From SLSG01 sp964477035 (lineage in GTDB: Bacteria > Bacteroidota > Bacteroidia > Bacteroidales > UBA7960): a stretch of DNA of 64,000 bases. Positions 23,871 through 31,616 of the stretch are shown here, piece after piece. Under the pieces are notes generated by a model that saw only the letters and a list, made by a program, of their open reading frames with translations, searched no databases and was not told where the DNA came from. How positions within the stretch are numbered: position 1 is the first letter of the stretch; each line of letters starts with the position of its first letter. The position numbers and the translations under genes were made by a program. The DNA is taken from positions 434,001 to 498,000 of the forward strand of contig CAYZCW010000001.1 in assembly GCA_964477035.1 (NCBI GenBank), written 5' to 3'.

Positions 23871-25832
23871 CTATTTGGTCACGACCCTGTTCAGGGCCTT
23901 GGCGAAGGCAATGCGAACGGATTTCAACTGGCGGTCGTTTTCCATAAGCCGCACCAGCTCCTGCTGGTCGGTTTCCTTCCGGGCCGAGGCCTCCTGCAGC
24001 GCCTTCTGGTTCGCGGAAATCATTTTTTCCAGCTTCTTCAGTTTGAAGGAATACACCGCTTCCAGCACCAGGGTTTTGATCATGTCCTCTTCCCGGCTTA
24101 CGTAGATGCGGTGCTTTGTTTCCCAGTTGCTGCTGTAGGTATAAGGGGTTGTCAGCAGGTCAATGACCAGGTTTCTGACCCTGGGATCCGGATGCTGGAT
24201 GAAGGTTTTCTCGCGGGGAGGCTCCTGGTCACCCAGGGCTGCAGTATACGTGGCAAACACCTCCTGGCATACCGGGTTGTCGAACGACAACTGGTCATCC
24301 AGGATGTCCTGCACCACGTAATGGAACACCTTGCAGCTTACCTCATCCTTTCGCTTGTCCTGGTTTTCCACTTCGAACCGGATGTCCTTGTCCCCGTGGT
24401 TCAGCAGGATGCGAATGATTTCCTTTTCCTGGTAATCGTTTGATTCGGAGACCTCCTTTCGGGCCTCCGGCGGGCTGCCCGCCACCGGCTGGTCCTCTTC
24501 CGGGGGCGGTGGTCCCTGACCGGCAGTGGCCTTCTTCCGTCTCAGCTTGTTCACCTCCGCCACCAGCAGGTTCTCTCCTATATGCATCAGGTCGGCACAT
24601 TTCTGCACGTACAGGCTGCGGGCAATGGGCTCCGGGATCAGGGCGATGGTCTGGGCAATCTCCCGGATGAGGGACGCCTTGCGGATGGGGTCGTTCTCCG
24701 TTTCACCCAGCAGCAGGGACGTCTTGAAAGAAATGAAGTCCCTGGCGTTCTTTTCAATAAACTCCCTCACCTCCACGGGTCTTTTCGTGCGGGCGAAGGA
24801 ATCCGGGTCCTCCCCGTCGGGGAAAAGCACGATGCGGACATTCAGCCCTTCCTCCAGGATCATGTCCAGTCCGCGGAAGGCCGCCTTGATCCCGGCCGGA
24901 TCCCCGTCGAACAGCAAGGTCACATTGGCCGTGTACCGCCGGATCAGCTTCACCTGGTCCGTGGTCAGGGAGGTTCCCGAAGAGGCAATCACGTTTTCAA
25001 TGCCTGCCTGGTGCAGGGAGATCACATCGGTGTAGCCCTCCACCAGATAACAATTGTCCCTGGACGCCATGGCACTCTTGGCGAAGAAAATGCCGTAGAG
25101 TACCTTGCTCTTGTGGTAAATGTCGCTCTCGGCCGAGTTGATGTATTTGGGCTTGTTTTTGTCGGATGTCAGGATGCGGCCCCCGAAGCCCAGCACGCGT
25201 CCCGACAGGTTGTGGATGGGAAACATGATCCGGTCCCGGAAAGCATCATACAGCTGCTGGTCCCTGGACTTGGCCAGGCTGGTTTTTTGCAGGTACTCCT
25301 TTTTGTATCCGTTGCGAAGGGCGGTCCGGGTGAAGGCATCCCATTGGTTGGGGGCATAGCCCAGCTGAAACTTCCGGACCACCTCCATGGAATAACCGCG
25401 TTCCTTCAGGTAGGTAAGCCCGACCGATTTTCCTTCGGGGCTTTCGTGCAGCTGCTCCACATAGAATTTCTGTGCAAAGGCCGTCAGGTTGAACAGGCTC
25501 TCCTTTTCATCGATCGCTTCCTGCTGCTGCGGGTCCGGACGCTCTTCCTCAATGTCAATGCTGTATTTTCGTGCCAGGTAACGAAGGGCCTCCGGATAGG
25601 TGTAATGTTCGTGCTCCATCAGGAAGCCGACCGCATCCCCCCCCTTGCCGCAGCCAAAGCATTTGTAAATGCCCTTGGGTGCCGATACGGCAAAAGAAGG
25701 GGTTTTCTCATCGTGAAACGGGCAAAGGCCCAGCAGGTTCGTGCCCTTTTTCTTCAGGGTCACGAACTCCCCGACCACCTCTTCAATGCGGGTGGCCTCC
25801 ATGATCTTGTCTATGGTTTCGCGGGTGATCAT
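23871..25832 (-). CDS. dnaG: DNA primase
   Basis: 653 residues. The start MITRETIDKIMEATRIEEVV matches DnaG and opens the zinc-binding domain, with CPFH (Cys37, His40) and CFGC (Cys58, Cys61). The TOPRIM catalytic core shows LVEGYTDVISLHQAGI and LLFDGDPAG. The C-terminal third contains a charged linker and the DnaB-interacting domain. It makes RNA primers at the replication fork. The reading frame extends further upstream, but the family starts at this ATG. Confidence 0.97.
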   Translation of the reverse strand: MITRETIDKIMEATRIEEVVGEFVTLKKKGTNLLGLCPFHDEKTPSFAVSAPKGIYKCFGCGKGGDAVGFLMEHEHYTYPEALRYLARKYSIDIEEERPDPQQQEAIDEKESLFNLTAFAQKFYVEQLHESPEGKSVGLTYLKERGYSMEVVRKFQLGYAPNQWDAFTRTALRNGYKKEYLQKTSLAKSRDQQLYDAFRDRIMFPIHNLSGRVLGFGGRILTSDKNKPKYINSAESDIYHKSKVLYGIFFAKSAMASRDNCYLVEGYTDVISLHQAGIENVIASSGTSLTTDQVKLIRRYTANVTLLFDGDPAGIKAAFRGLDMILEEGLNVRIVLFPDGEDPDSFARTKRPVEVREFIEKNARDFISFKTSLLLGETENDPIRKASLIREIAQTIALIPEPIARSLYVQKCADLMHIGENLLVAEVNKLRRKKATAGQGPPPPEEDQPVAGSPPEARKEVSESNDYQEKEIIRILLNHGDKDIRFEVENQDKRKDEVSCKVFHYVVQDILDDQLSFDNPVCQEVFATYTAALGDQEPPREKTFIQHPDPRVRNLVIDLLTTPYTYSSNWETKHRIYVSREEDMIKTLVLEAVYSFKLKKLEKMISANQKALQEASARKETDQQELVRLMENDRQLKSVRIAFAKALNRVVTK

Positions 25833-25944
25833 CGGCTGCTTCTGCTGCGAATTTACGAAAATCCTTTCGCCCGGGAGCCGGCCCGGCCCCTCAAAGGTTT
25901 TTTTCTTTTTGCTGTTCGTCGGATGGGCCGGTGCTCTCCGGTCT

Positions 25945-27456
25945 TCAGCTGCCGGCGCCATCCCCCGGGAGGGTGTTCCGCTGAAACACCATCACCCGGT
26001 AGGGCCGGTCAAACACCAGGATTTCCTGTTCCGGCTCAAACTCCTGCAGGAGTCTGAAGTACGGGCTGTGGATCAGGGTCCCGGCCTCCAGTCCGTTGTT
26101 GACGGCAAAATGGGCGTCCCAGACCACGATGCTTCCGGTTTCGATCCCGCTTTCCGGCTCCTGGTTGCTGAAGATGCGCTCCCGGGCACTGCCGGGGTCG
26201 TACGGGTTCAGGTCCAGGTGAATGACCAGGGCAGGATCGTAGTAATAGACCTTGTTATGATCGAGGGACTGCTCCAGAATAAAGCGCGCCGCCTGTTTCA
26301 TGATCAGGTCCGGGCCCTGCAGCCGGCCCGGGATCGGGTAGGTGGAGAAGGGGGAAGCCGCCACGACACCAAGCACCAGCAGCAGCAGGACAGTGGCCCA
26401 TGCTTTGGGGAACGGGCGTTTCATGGCACGCCCGGCAAGCCTTGTCAGGGCATTGAAACCGGCCAGGGCCAGGACTGCCGCCAGGGGACCCAGGGCGGCC
26501 ATGTAGCGGTGCAGGCCCAGGGAACTGCCTGTTCCGCTCCACCACATGAACGAATGGGCCAAAAAATACACCAGAAACATCCCCATCCCCAGCATCACGA
26601 TCCCCCGGCTGCCATCCGCCAGGGCTCCGGCGTCCGGCCGGATCCTGATGGCCTGCCAACCCCAGGCGATGATGCCCGTCAGGATCAGCAGGCAGGGGAG
26701 GGCCCCGAAAAAAACAGGGGCATGCCTGGCGAAATGCAGCAGAGGTCCCGTGCCATAAAGGTCCACGGCGCCTCGATAGGGCATGTGGGTGATCAGCCAG
26801 AAAGGTTCCCCCAGCGCGGCCCATCCGACGAGGCTGTATGTGATGAAGCCGGTGAACAGTCCGGCCATGGCCCGTTGTTGGCGCAAGGCCAGCAGGTACC
26901 ATCCGACAATGGGCATTACCAGGATGCCTTCGGTCCTTACCAGAAAAGAGAACCCGGCCACCAGGGCCGCCGCATGATACCGGCTGCGCTGCAGCAGCCA
27001 AAGGCTCAGGATCATCATGAAGCCGAACAGGATCTCCGTAAGTCCGGAAAGCATGGTCTCGGCATATACGGGCAAAAAGCAGGTCAGCAAGGGCACCGCC
27101 CAGGCATGGGCCATCCCCAGGGAGCGTGCCACTTGCCAGGCCAGCCAGGCCGAGGCCACTCCCAGCAGGACGTTCATCAGGACCACCCCCCGGAGCCCGG
27201 CCTGGGCGAAGGGGGAGCTGACCAGGGTGAACACCGGCTTGGCCCAGTGGTCGAGCAGGAATTGCGGATGTTCCCAGGCGTAACGGGAGAATAAATAATG
27301 GGTGATGGTATCCCCTCCACCGGCAAAATGCTCCGAAAGGAAGGCAAGCCAGGTGAAGACCACCAGGCACAGGCCGAGGACAAGGTATCCCAGTGCCTGT
27401 CCGGAACGGTGGGCACGATACTGTCCGACAAAACCCCTGCTGGACCGCTTGTTCAT
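25945..27456 (-). CDS. Multi-pass GT39/PMT-like glycosyltransferase
   Basis: 503 residues with about ten hydrophobic helices. The first lumenal loop has the acidic motif GGGDTITHYLFSRYAWEHP, in the place where GT-C enzymes keep their catalytic Asp. The C-terminal ~110 residues form a soluble domain (KVYYYDPALVIHLDLNPYD...). GT-C enzymes use polyprenyl-phosphate sugars. The adjacent GT2 could supply such a donor. Acceptor unknown. Confidence 0.75.
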   Translation of the reverse strand: MNKRSSRGFVGQYRAHRSGQALGYLVLGLCLVVFTWLAFLSEHFAGGGDTITHYLFSRYAWEHPQFLLDHWAKPVFTLVSSPFAQAGLRGVVLMNVLLGVASAWLAWQVARSLGMAHAWAVPLLTCFLPVYAETMLSGLTEILFGFMMILSLWLLQRSRYHAAALVAGFSFLVRTEGILVMPIVGWYLLALRQQRAMAGLFTGFITYSLVGWAALGEPFWLITHMPYRGAVDLYGTGPLLHFARHAPVFFGALPCLLILTGIIAWGWQAIRIRPDAGALADGSRGIVMLGMGMFLVYFLAHSFMWWSGTGSSLGLHRYMAALGPLAAVLALAGFNALTRLAGRAMKRPFPKAWATVLLLLVLGVVAASPFSTYPIPGRLQGPDLIMKQAARFILEQSLDHNKVYYYDPALVIHLDLNPYDPGSARERIFSNQEPESGIETGSIVVWDAHFAVNNGLEAGTLIHSPYFRLLQEFEPEQEILVFDRPYRVMVFQRNTLPGDGAGS

Positions 27457-27468
27457 GGGATGGTCGGC

Positions 27469-28191
27469 TTACCTGCGGAACAGGTTGTACTTGATGATGC
27501 AGTAGATGGCCCGGAAGCCATCTTTCCAGGAAATTTTCTTGCCCTCCGAGAAGTTACGGCCGTAATAGGAGATGCCCACCTCGCACATCCTGGCTTCGGG
27601 ATGGCGGGAGATCTTGGCCGTGACCTCCGGTTCGAAGCCAAAGCGCTTTTCTTTCAGGTGGAGGGACTTGATCAGGTCGGCCCGGAACAGCTTGTAGCAG
27701 GTTTCCATGTCGGTGAATCCCGTATTGGAAAAGACGTTCGACAGGAAGGTGAGGAAGCGGTTGCCGGTGCGGTGCCAGAAGAACAGCACCCGCCTGGGGT
27801 TGGAACCGATGAACCGGGAGCCGTACACCACAGTGGCATTGCCTTCCAGCACCGGCTTCAGCAGGTCCTTGTATTCCCTGGGGTCGTATTCAAGGTCTGC
27901 ATCCTGGATGATGATGTATTGCCCGCTGGCCTCCCTGATGCCCCGGTGCAGGGCCGCCCCCTTGCCCATGTTCACAGGCTGGTGAAAAAACCGGATGTCC
28001 CTTTTCGCATGGGCCTTCATATAGTCTTCAATGGCCGATGCGGTATTGTCGCTCGAACAATCATTCACGATCACCACCTCCATGGCGATGCCCCCCGGGA
28101 GGTCGACCGCTGCGAGTCGGTCCAGGATCAGATGGATGGTGGCCTCTTCGTTGAAAACGGGGATGATCACCGATAGCTTATGGATGTCCAT
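27469..28191 (-). CDS. GT2 family glycosyltransferase (dolichyl-phosphate mannosyltransferase-like)
   Basis: 240 residues in a GT-A fold. Motifs are SVIIPVFNEEATI (nucleotide-binding start), VVIVNDCSSDNTA, NMGKGAALHRGI and the DxD-like IIQDADLEYDP. The order and length match DPM1-like enzymes that load a sugar onto a polyprenyl phosphate. It precedes the GT-C gene by 12 bp on the same strand, a natural donor-transferase pair. The ATG at 28191 is chosen since it begins the fold. Confidence 0.87.
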   Translation of the reverse strand: MDIHKLSVIIPVFNEEATIHLILDRLAAVDLPGGIAMEVVIVNDCSSDNTASAIEDYMKAHAKRDIRFFHQPVNMGKGAALHRGIREASGQYIIIQDADLEYDPREYKDLLKPVLEGNATVVYGSRFIGSNPRRVLFFWHRTGNRFLTFLSNVFSNTGFTDMETCYKLFRADLIKSLHLKEKRFGFEPEVTAKISRHPEARMCEVGISYYGRNFSEGKKISWKDGFRAIYCIIKYNLFRR

Positions 28192-28216
28192 GAGGGGAAA
28201 GGGTGTTTGCAACGGT

Positions 28217-28224
28217 CAAAAGTA
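28217..28224 (-). promoter_or_regulatory. -7 box for the glycosyltransferase pair
   Basis: The minus strand reads TACTTTTG, an exact TAnnTTTG match, 25 bases above the GT2 ATG. A TTTG lies only 10 bp further up, too close for a normal -33 box. Confidence 0.45.
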
Positions 28225-28676
28225 CGAAAAAGCTCAAAGCCCCGGGCGTTTCATTCGGGTCGACTGCAGGCGAAGCCCTCCCGGCAGGTACCGTTCACCG
28301 GATTCGGCCCGAAAAAACAGGATATATGCATGCGGATTTATTATTTTGGTCACGGCATTTGTCCCCGGCAGACCTTGCTGCCCCCGGACAATCCCGGGGC
28401 ATCACCGGAAGCCCTGATGGCCTGGGAGCTTCCGGGCGGGAACGGGGAATAAGAAACGAATTGCAAACCAAAACCCACAGAACCGAGAACAGAGTGCTTG
28501 CATGTCGTGGCCGGAGCCTGCCAGGCGGGCCGGCCGGCCGGGGAGTTTTCAGGGATTGTGTCCTGCAGCTTCTCTCCTCACGCAAAAAGCAAAAAACCCC
28601 ATCCCATGGATGACCGCGAAATCTTCACAGGGATGAGGTTATTAAACAGAATGTTTAACCCGACAAATTTAAGAAA
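28225..28676. other. Gene-free interval between glycosyltransferases and lipoprotein gene
   Basis: About 450 bp without a convincing gene. It is GC-rich, with a CCCCGG/CCGGGG hairpin at 28382-28399 and a run of GGCCGG repeats near 28530. Short open frames (for example 28330-28452, MRIYYFGHGICPRQTLL) have no family resemblance. The two flanking genes diverge, so it must hold both promoters. Confidence 0.6.
28595..28640 (+). promoter_or_regulatory. Imperfect hairpin in the leader of the lipoprotein gene
   Basis: AACCCCATCCC (28595-28605) pairs with GGGATGAGGTT (28630-28640) with one C-A mismatch around a 24-nt loop, ending 36 bp before the ATG. It could be an attenuator-like or stabilising structure. 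Confidence 0.35.
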
Positions 28677-29303
28677 ATGAGAAGAATTGAAAAAGGACTT
28701 GTCATTGCGATGATCATGATTGTCGGATCTTCCTGTTCCGATAATGAACCCGACATTAAACCAGCGGTTGGCCCGCAATCAGGTTGTCCTGAAGAACTGG
28801 CCGGGAGAATGGCGGCTGATCCTTTGTTTCTGGATGTGCGTAACAAAACGGAGGCATTCCTGCTGGATATTCAGAAAATCGTCCGGGAGGAAGGAATTTC
28901 CGGAGAACAGCTGCGGGATATACCGGAGGAAAGAACGCCCGGACTGTTTGGTTTGGATGGCCTGGATCCTGCTCTGGAGGATGCCTTGCATGGTTTGGTG
29001 AGGCGTTTCTCACTGGATGGGTACGATGAAGAGGCGATCCAGGCAATCGTTGGCCGGGCCATGGCTTCAAAATCATCCCTGCCTCCCTTGTCACCTGCCA
29101 AATCGGACGAATGTCAGGAAAATTTTGAGGATGACTTTAACGAGGCCCACAGCAGCTACCTTTCTTCTTTGGTCAATTGCGGTATTGTGACCCTTTTTAA
29201 CCCGGGAGCCGGGGCATTGTGCACGCTTGGGGCGACAGGCAGGGTGATCTATGACATGGCCGTGGCAATGGATGAATATTTTGATTGTGTGGAAAAGTCC
29301 TGA
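28677..29303 (+). CDS. Hypothetical lipoprotein
   Basis: 208 residues. MRRIEKGLVIAMIMIVGSSC is a lipoprotein signal with Cys at about residue 20. The middle is acidic and helical. The C-terminal ~60 residues form a small hydrophobic helical segment flanked by four Cys (CQENFEDDFNEAH, LVNCGIVTLFNPGAGALC, DYFDC-type end), probably disulfide-linked. Similar Cys/Ala/Gly tails occur on other Bacteroidota lipoproteins of unknown role. I do not recognise a named family. Confidence 0.7.
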   Translation: MRRIEKGLVIAMIMIVGSSCSDNEPDIKPAVGPQSGCPEELAGRMAADPLFLDVRNKTEAFLLDIQKIVREEGISGEQLRDIPEERTPGLFGLDGLDPALEDALHGLVRRFSLDGYDEEAIQAIVGRAMASKSSLPPLSPAKSDECQENFEDDFNEAHSSYLSSLVNCGIVTLFNPGAGALCTLGATGRVIYDMAVAMDEYFDCVEKS

Positions 29304-29339
29304 CCAATTTCAACATGGAATACCTTACACAAACACATT

Positions 29340-29852
29340 ATGGAAATTCCCGAATTTGATCTGTGGTTCATTGTTGTCATCGTGGCCTTGGCTTTCCTTC
29401 GCCATGCCAAACTGGTTAATCCATTCAGGCAGGGATGGCGGTTTCTCGCCGGCGCATTGATCCTCGCGGCCATGGCCTTGTTCTCCTTCTGGGTGGCTGC
29501 GGATCCTGATTTCAGGCAGCCATGTCTTGGTGACTTTCTGCCTTTGTTCTGGCCCGTCTTTTCTTTTCCGGTCGTCCTGCAGGGAGCCAGGCTTTCTCAG
29601 GTGAGGAACGACAAGATTTCCCTTCGGATGGCCCTGGCATCTGTCGTGTCAATGACCCTGTCTGTGCTGTTGTTTTGCAAGCTGGGTGTGCACTGGGTAC
29701 TGTCGTCAGTGCCTGCCGTGCTGGCGGGAGGCCTGGCGCTGGTTGTCTTCATCAAGGCTTTCAGGCATCTGGACCGGATCGGAAAGATCCTGTCGGTTCT
29801 CATATTGGGGTTCATGGCAGTTCTACTGCTTCGTTTGCTGGTTTGGGGATAG
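29340..29852 (+). CDS. Hypothetical four- to five-helix membrane protein
   Basis: 170 residues, almost entirely hydrophobic, with helices near residues 8-25, 37-55, 65-82, 95-115, 120-138 and 148-168. No catalytic motif or known family is apparent. It follows the lipoprotein gene by 36 bp and ends inside a strong hairpin, so these two genes form one short transcript. Confidence 0.6.
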   Translation: MEIPEFDLWFIVVIVALAFLRHAKLVNPFRQGWRFLAGALILAAMALFSFWVAADPDFRQPCLGDFLPLFWPVFSFPVVLQGARLSQVRNDKISLRMALASVVSMTLSVLLFCKLGVHWVLSSVPAVLAGGLALVVFIKAFRHLDRIGKILSVLILGFMAVLLLRLLVWG

Positions 29853-29877
29853 CAATCCTTCAGGGATTGCCATCCCC
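29845..29877 (+). terminator. Hairpin terminator after the membrane-protein gene
   Basis: GGGGAT-A-GCAATCC pairs with GGATTGC-C-ATCCCC around a 5-nt loop: 13 pairs with one mismatch, beginning inside the last codons and covering the stop. The following bases are only mildly T-rich (ATTTCTGT). Confidence 0.6.
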
Positions 29878-29900
29878 ATTTCTGTAAAAAATGACTTCAG

Positions 29901-30074
29901 ATGAATAGATCTCGAATCAGACCTATGGCAGGAATGGCAGCCTATTTTGTTATCCTGGCTGCCTTCATCCATAATGTGGCGGGAGAGGAATGCCTGGGCA
30001 GGACGCTGGTCATTGCATTGGTTGCGTCATTGCTTTCATGGTTGTTCATCCGGGTCCTGTCCAGGCTGTCCTGA
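29901..30074 (+). CDS. Small two-helix membrane protein
   Basis: 57 residues, MNRSRIRPMAGMAAYFVILA then a second hydrophobic stretch TLVIALVASLLSWLFIRVL. A basic N-terminus precedes helix 1 and a short acidic loop with one Cys links the helices. It lies in the same direction as the genes before it, beyond their hairpin. Evidence for expression is only the coherent helix pattern and ATG, so it is tentative. Confidence 0.45.
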   Translation: MNRSRIRPMAGMAAYFVILAAFIHNVAGEECLGRTLVIALVASLLSWLFIRVLSRLS

Positions 30075-30089
30075 AATTCCCCCCGCCGG

Positions 30090-30121
30090 TTTGCGGGGCA
30101 AGGCAGATTGTTGTAATTTTA
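30090..30121 (+). promoter_or_regulatory. Two-box promoter for xdhA-xdhB
   Basis: TTTG at 30090-30093 and TAATTTTA at 30114-30121 (7 of 8 conserved-box match, final G replaced by A) are 20 bp apart. The ATG is 43 bases below. Confidence 0.6.
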
Positions 30122-30164
30122 GCCACATGGATGCGGACGGACCCCAGCCGCCCATGAGCGCTGT

Positions 30165-31616
30165 ATGATCCGATTTATACTGAATGACCGGCTGGTGGAG
30201 ACCGGTGCACCGGCCGGCTCCGCCCTGCTGGACTTTATCCGGTACGGACAACATCTTACCGGGACGAAGATCGGTTGCCGTGAAGGGGACTGCGGGGCCT
30301 GCACCGTGCTGGAGGGCAAGCTGGAAAGCGGTTCGCTCGCCTACAGGAGCCTCACCTCCTGCCTGAGCCCCCTGGGCAACGCCCATGGGAAGCACATTGT
30401 CACCATTGAAGGCCTGAACATGGACGGGCTCAGCCCGGTGCAACAGGCTTTCACGACCCATAATGCCACCCAGTGCGGGTTCTGTACCCCCGGCTTTGTG
30501 GTGGCCCTCTCGGGCTATGCCATCTCGGCGCCGAAACCCAGCCCGGAAGGAGCCGTGGATTCCATGAATGGCAATATCTGCCGCTGTACGGGGTATAAAT
30601 CCATCGAACGGGCTGCCGTCACGGTGGCCCGGCTGCTTGCAGAAAGAGACCCGGGGGACCCCCTGGGCTGGCTGGTCGGGCATGGGTTCCTGCCCGGCTA
30701 TTTCAGGGACATCCCCGGCAGGCTGGCCGGCCTGGCGTCCGGGACCGGGGACGGCGCCAACGAAATGGGCTTTGCAGGGGGCGGGCTCCTGCTCGGCGGA
30801 GGCACCGACCTGTTGGTGCAACGGCCCGATGAAGTGGCTGACAGCCAGCCTCTCCTTTTGTCGGACCGGGGAGCGTTGAGGTTTCTCAGGCAGGAGGGGC
30901 CCGTGATTGCCATTGGCGCTGCCTCCACCGCCAGCGACATCATGCAGTCGCCGCTCATGCAGGCGTCCTTTCCCCGCCTGCGTGACCATTTCAGGCTGGT
31001 GTCTTCGGAGCCCATCCGCAATATGGGGACCCTGGGGGGCAATCTGGTGAATGCCTCACCCATCGGGGACCTGAGTGTGTTCTTCCTGGCGCTGGATGCC
31101 CGCCTTGAATTGCTGGACCCGGGAACCGACCAGCTCCGGGAACTGGACCTGAAGGATTTTTTCATGGACTATAAGAAACTGGCCCTCCGGGAAGGAGAGC
31201 TGGTTGCCGTTCTGAGGTTCACCCCGCCCGGCCGGCATGGACGATTCAATTTCGAGAAGGTCAGCAAGCGCACCCACCTGGATATTGCCAGTGTAAACTC
31301 CGCCATTTTGCTGCAGGAAGAAAACGGCCTCATCGGATCGTGCCACCTGTCGTTTGGTGGCGTTAGCCCCGTGCCGCTTTATGCCAGGGAAACGAGCGCC
31401 TTCCTGGCCGGGAAGAGGCCCGTGAAAGAGGTGGTCCAACAGGCGGCCGCCTGCCTGCAGGAAGAAATCCGCCCCATCAGCGATGTGCGCGGATCGGAAG
31501 AATACAAGAGGCTGCTGGCCCGGCAGCTTTTGTTTGCCCATTTCGACTGCCTGTACCCGGGCCTGATTGATTTCCACGAACCCAGAACCTCCTCCGGAAC
31601 CCATGATAAACCCTGA
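30165..31616 (+). CDS. xdhA: Xanthine dehydrogenase small subunit (2Fe-2S plus FAD)
   Basis: 483 residues. The first [2Fe-2S] cluster uses Cys38, 43, 46 and 66; the second uses Cys104, 107, 139 and 141 (CGFCTPG, CRCTGY). An FAD-binding domain follows from about 195 (GGGTDLLVQRP, NMGTLGGNLVNASPIGDLS) and a CO-dehydrogenase-type C-terminal domain. It passes electrons from the molybdenum subunit to NAD+ or another acceptor. Its 3' end overlaps xdhB by 14 bp. Purine specificity is inferred from the neighbours. Confidence 0.93.
   Translation: MIRFILNDRLVETGAPAGSALLDFIRYGQHLTGTKIGCREGDCGACTVLEGKLESGSLAYRSLTSCLSPLGNAHGKHIVTIEGLNMDGLSPVQQAFTTHNATQCGFCTPGFVVALSGYAISAPKPSPEGAVDSMNGNICRCTGYKSIERAAVTVARLLAERDPGDPLGWLVGHGFLPGYFRDIPGRLAGLASGTGDGANEMGFAGGGLLLGGGTDLLVQRPDEVADSQPLLLSDRGALRFLRQEGPVIAIGAASTASDIMQSPLMQASFPRLRDHFRLVSSEPIRNMGTLGGNLVNASPIGDLSVFFLALDARLELLDPGTDQLRELDLKDFFMDYKKLALREGELVAVLRFTPPGRHGRFNFEKVSKRTHLDIASVNSAILLQEENGLIGSCHLSFGGVSPVPLYARETSAFLAGKRPVKEVVQQAAACLQEEIRPISDVRGSEEYKRLLARQLLFAHFDCLYPGLIDFHEPRTSSGTHDKP

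Noticed and set aside
28225..28613. Small open frames in the gene-free interval
   Set aside because: Several overlap each other in different frames, have Arg/Pro/Gly-rich products typical of GC-rich noncoding DNA, and none has a convincing start context or domain.
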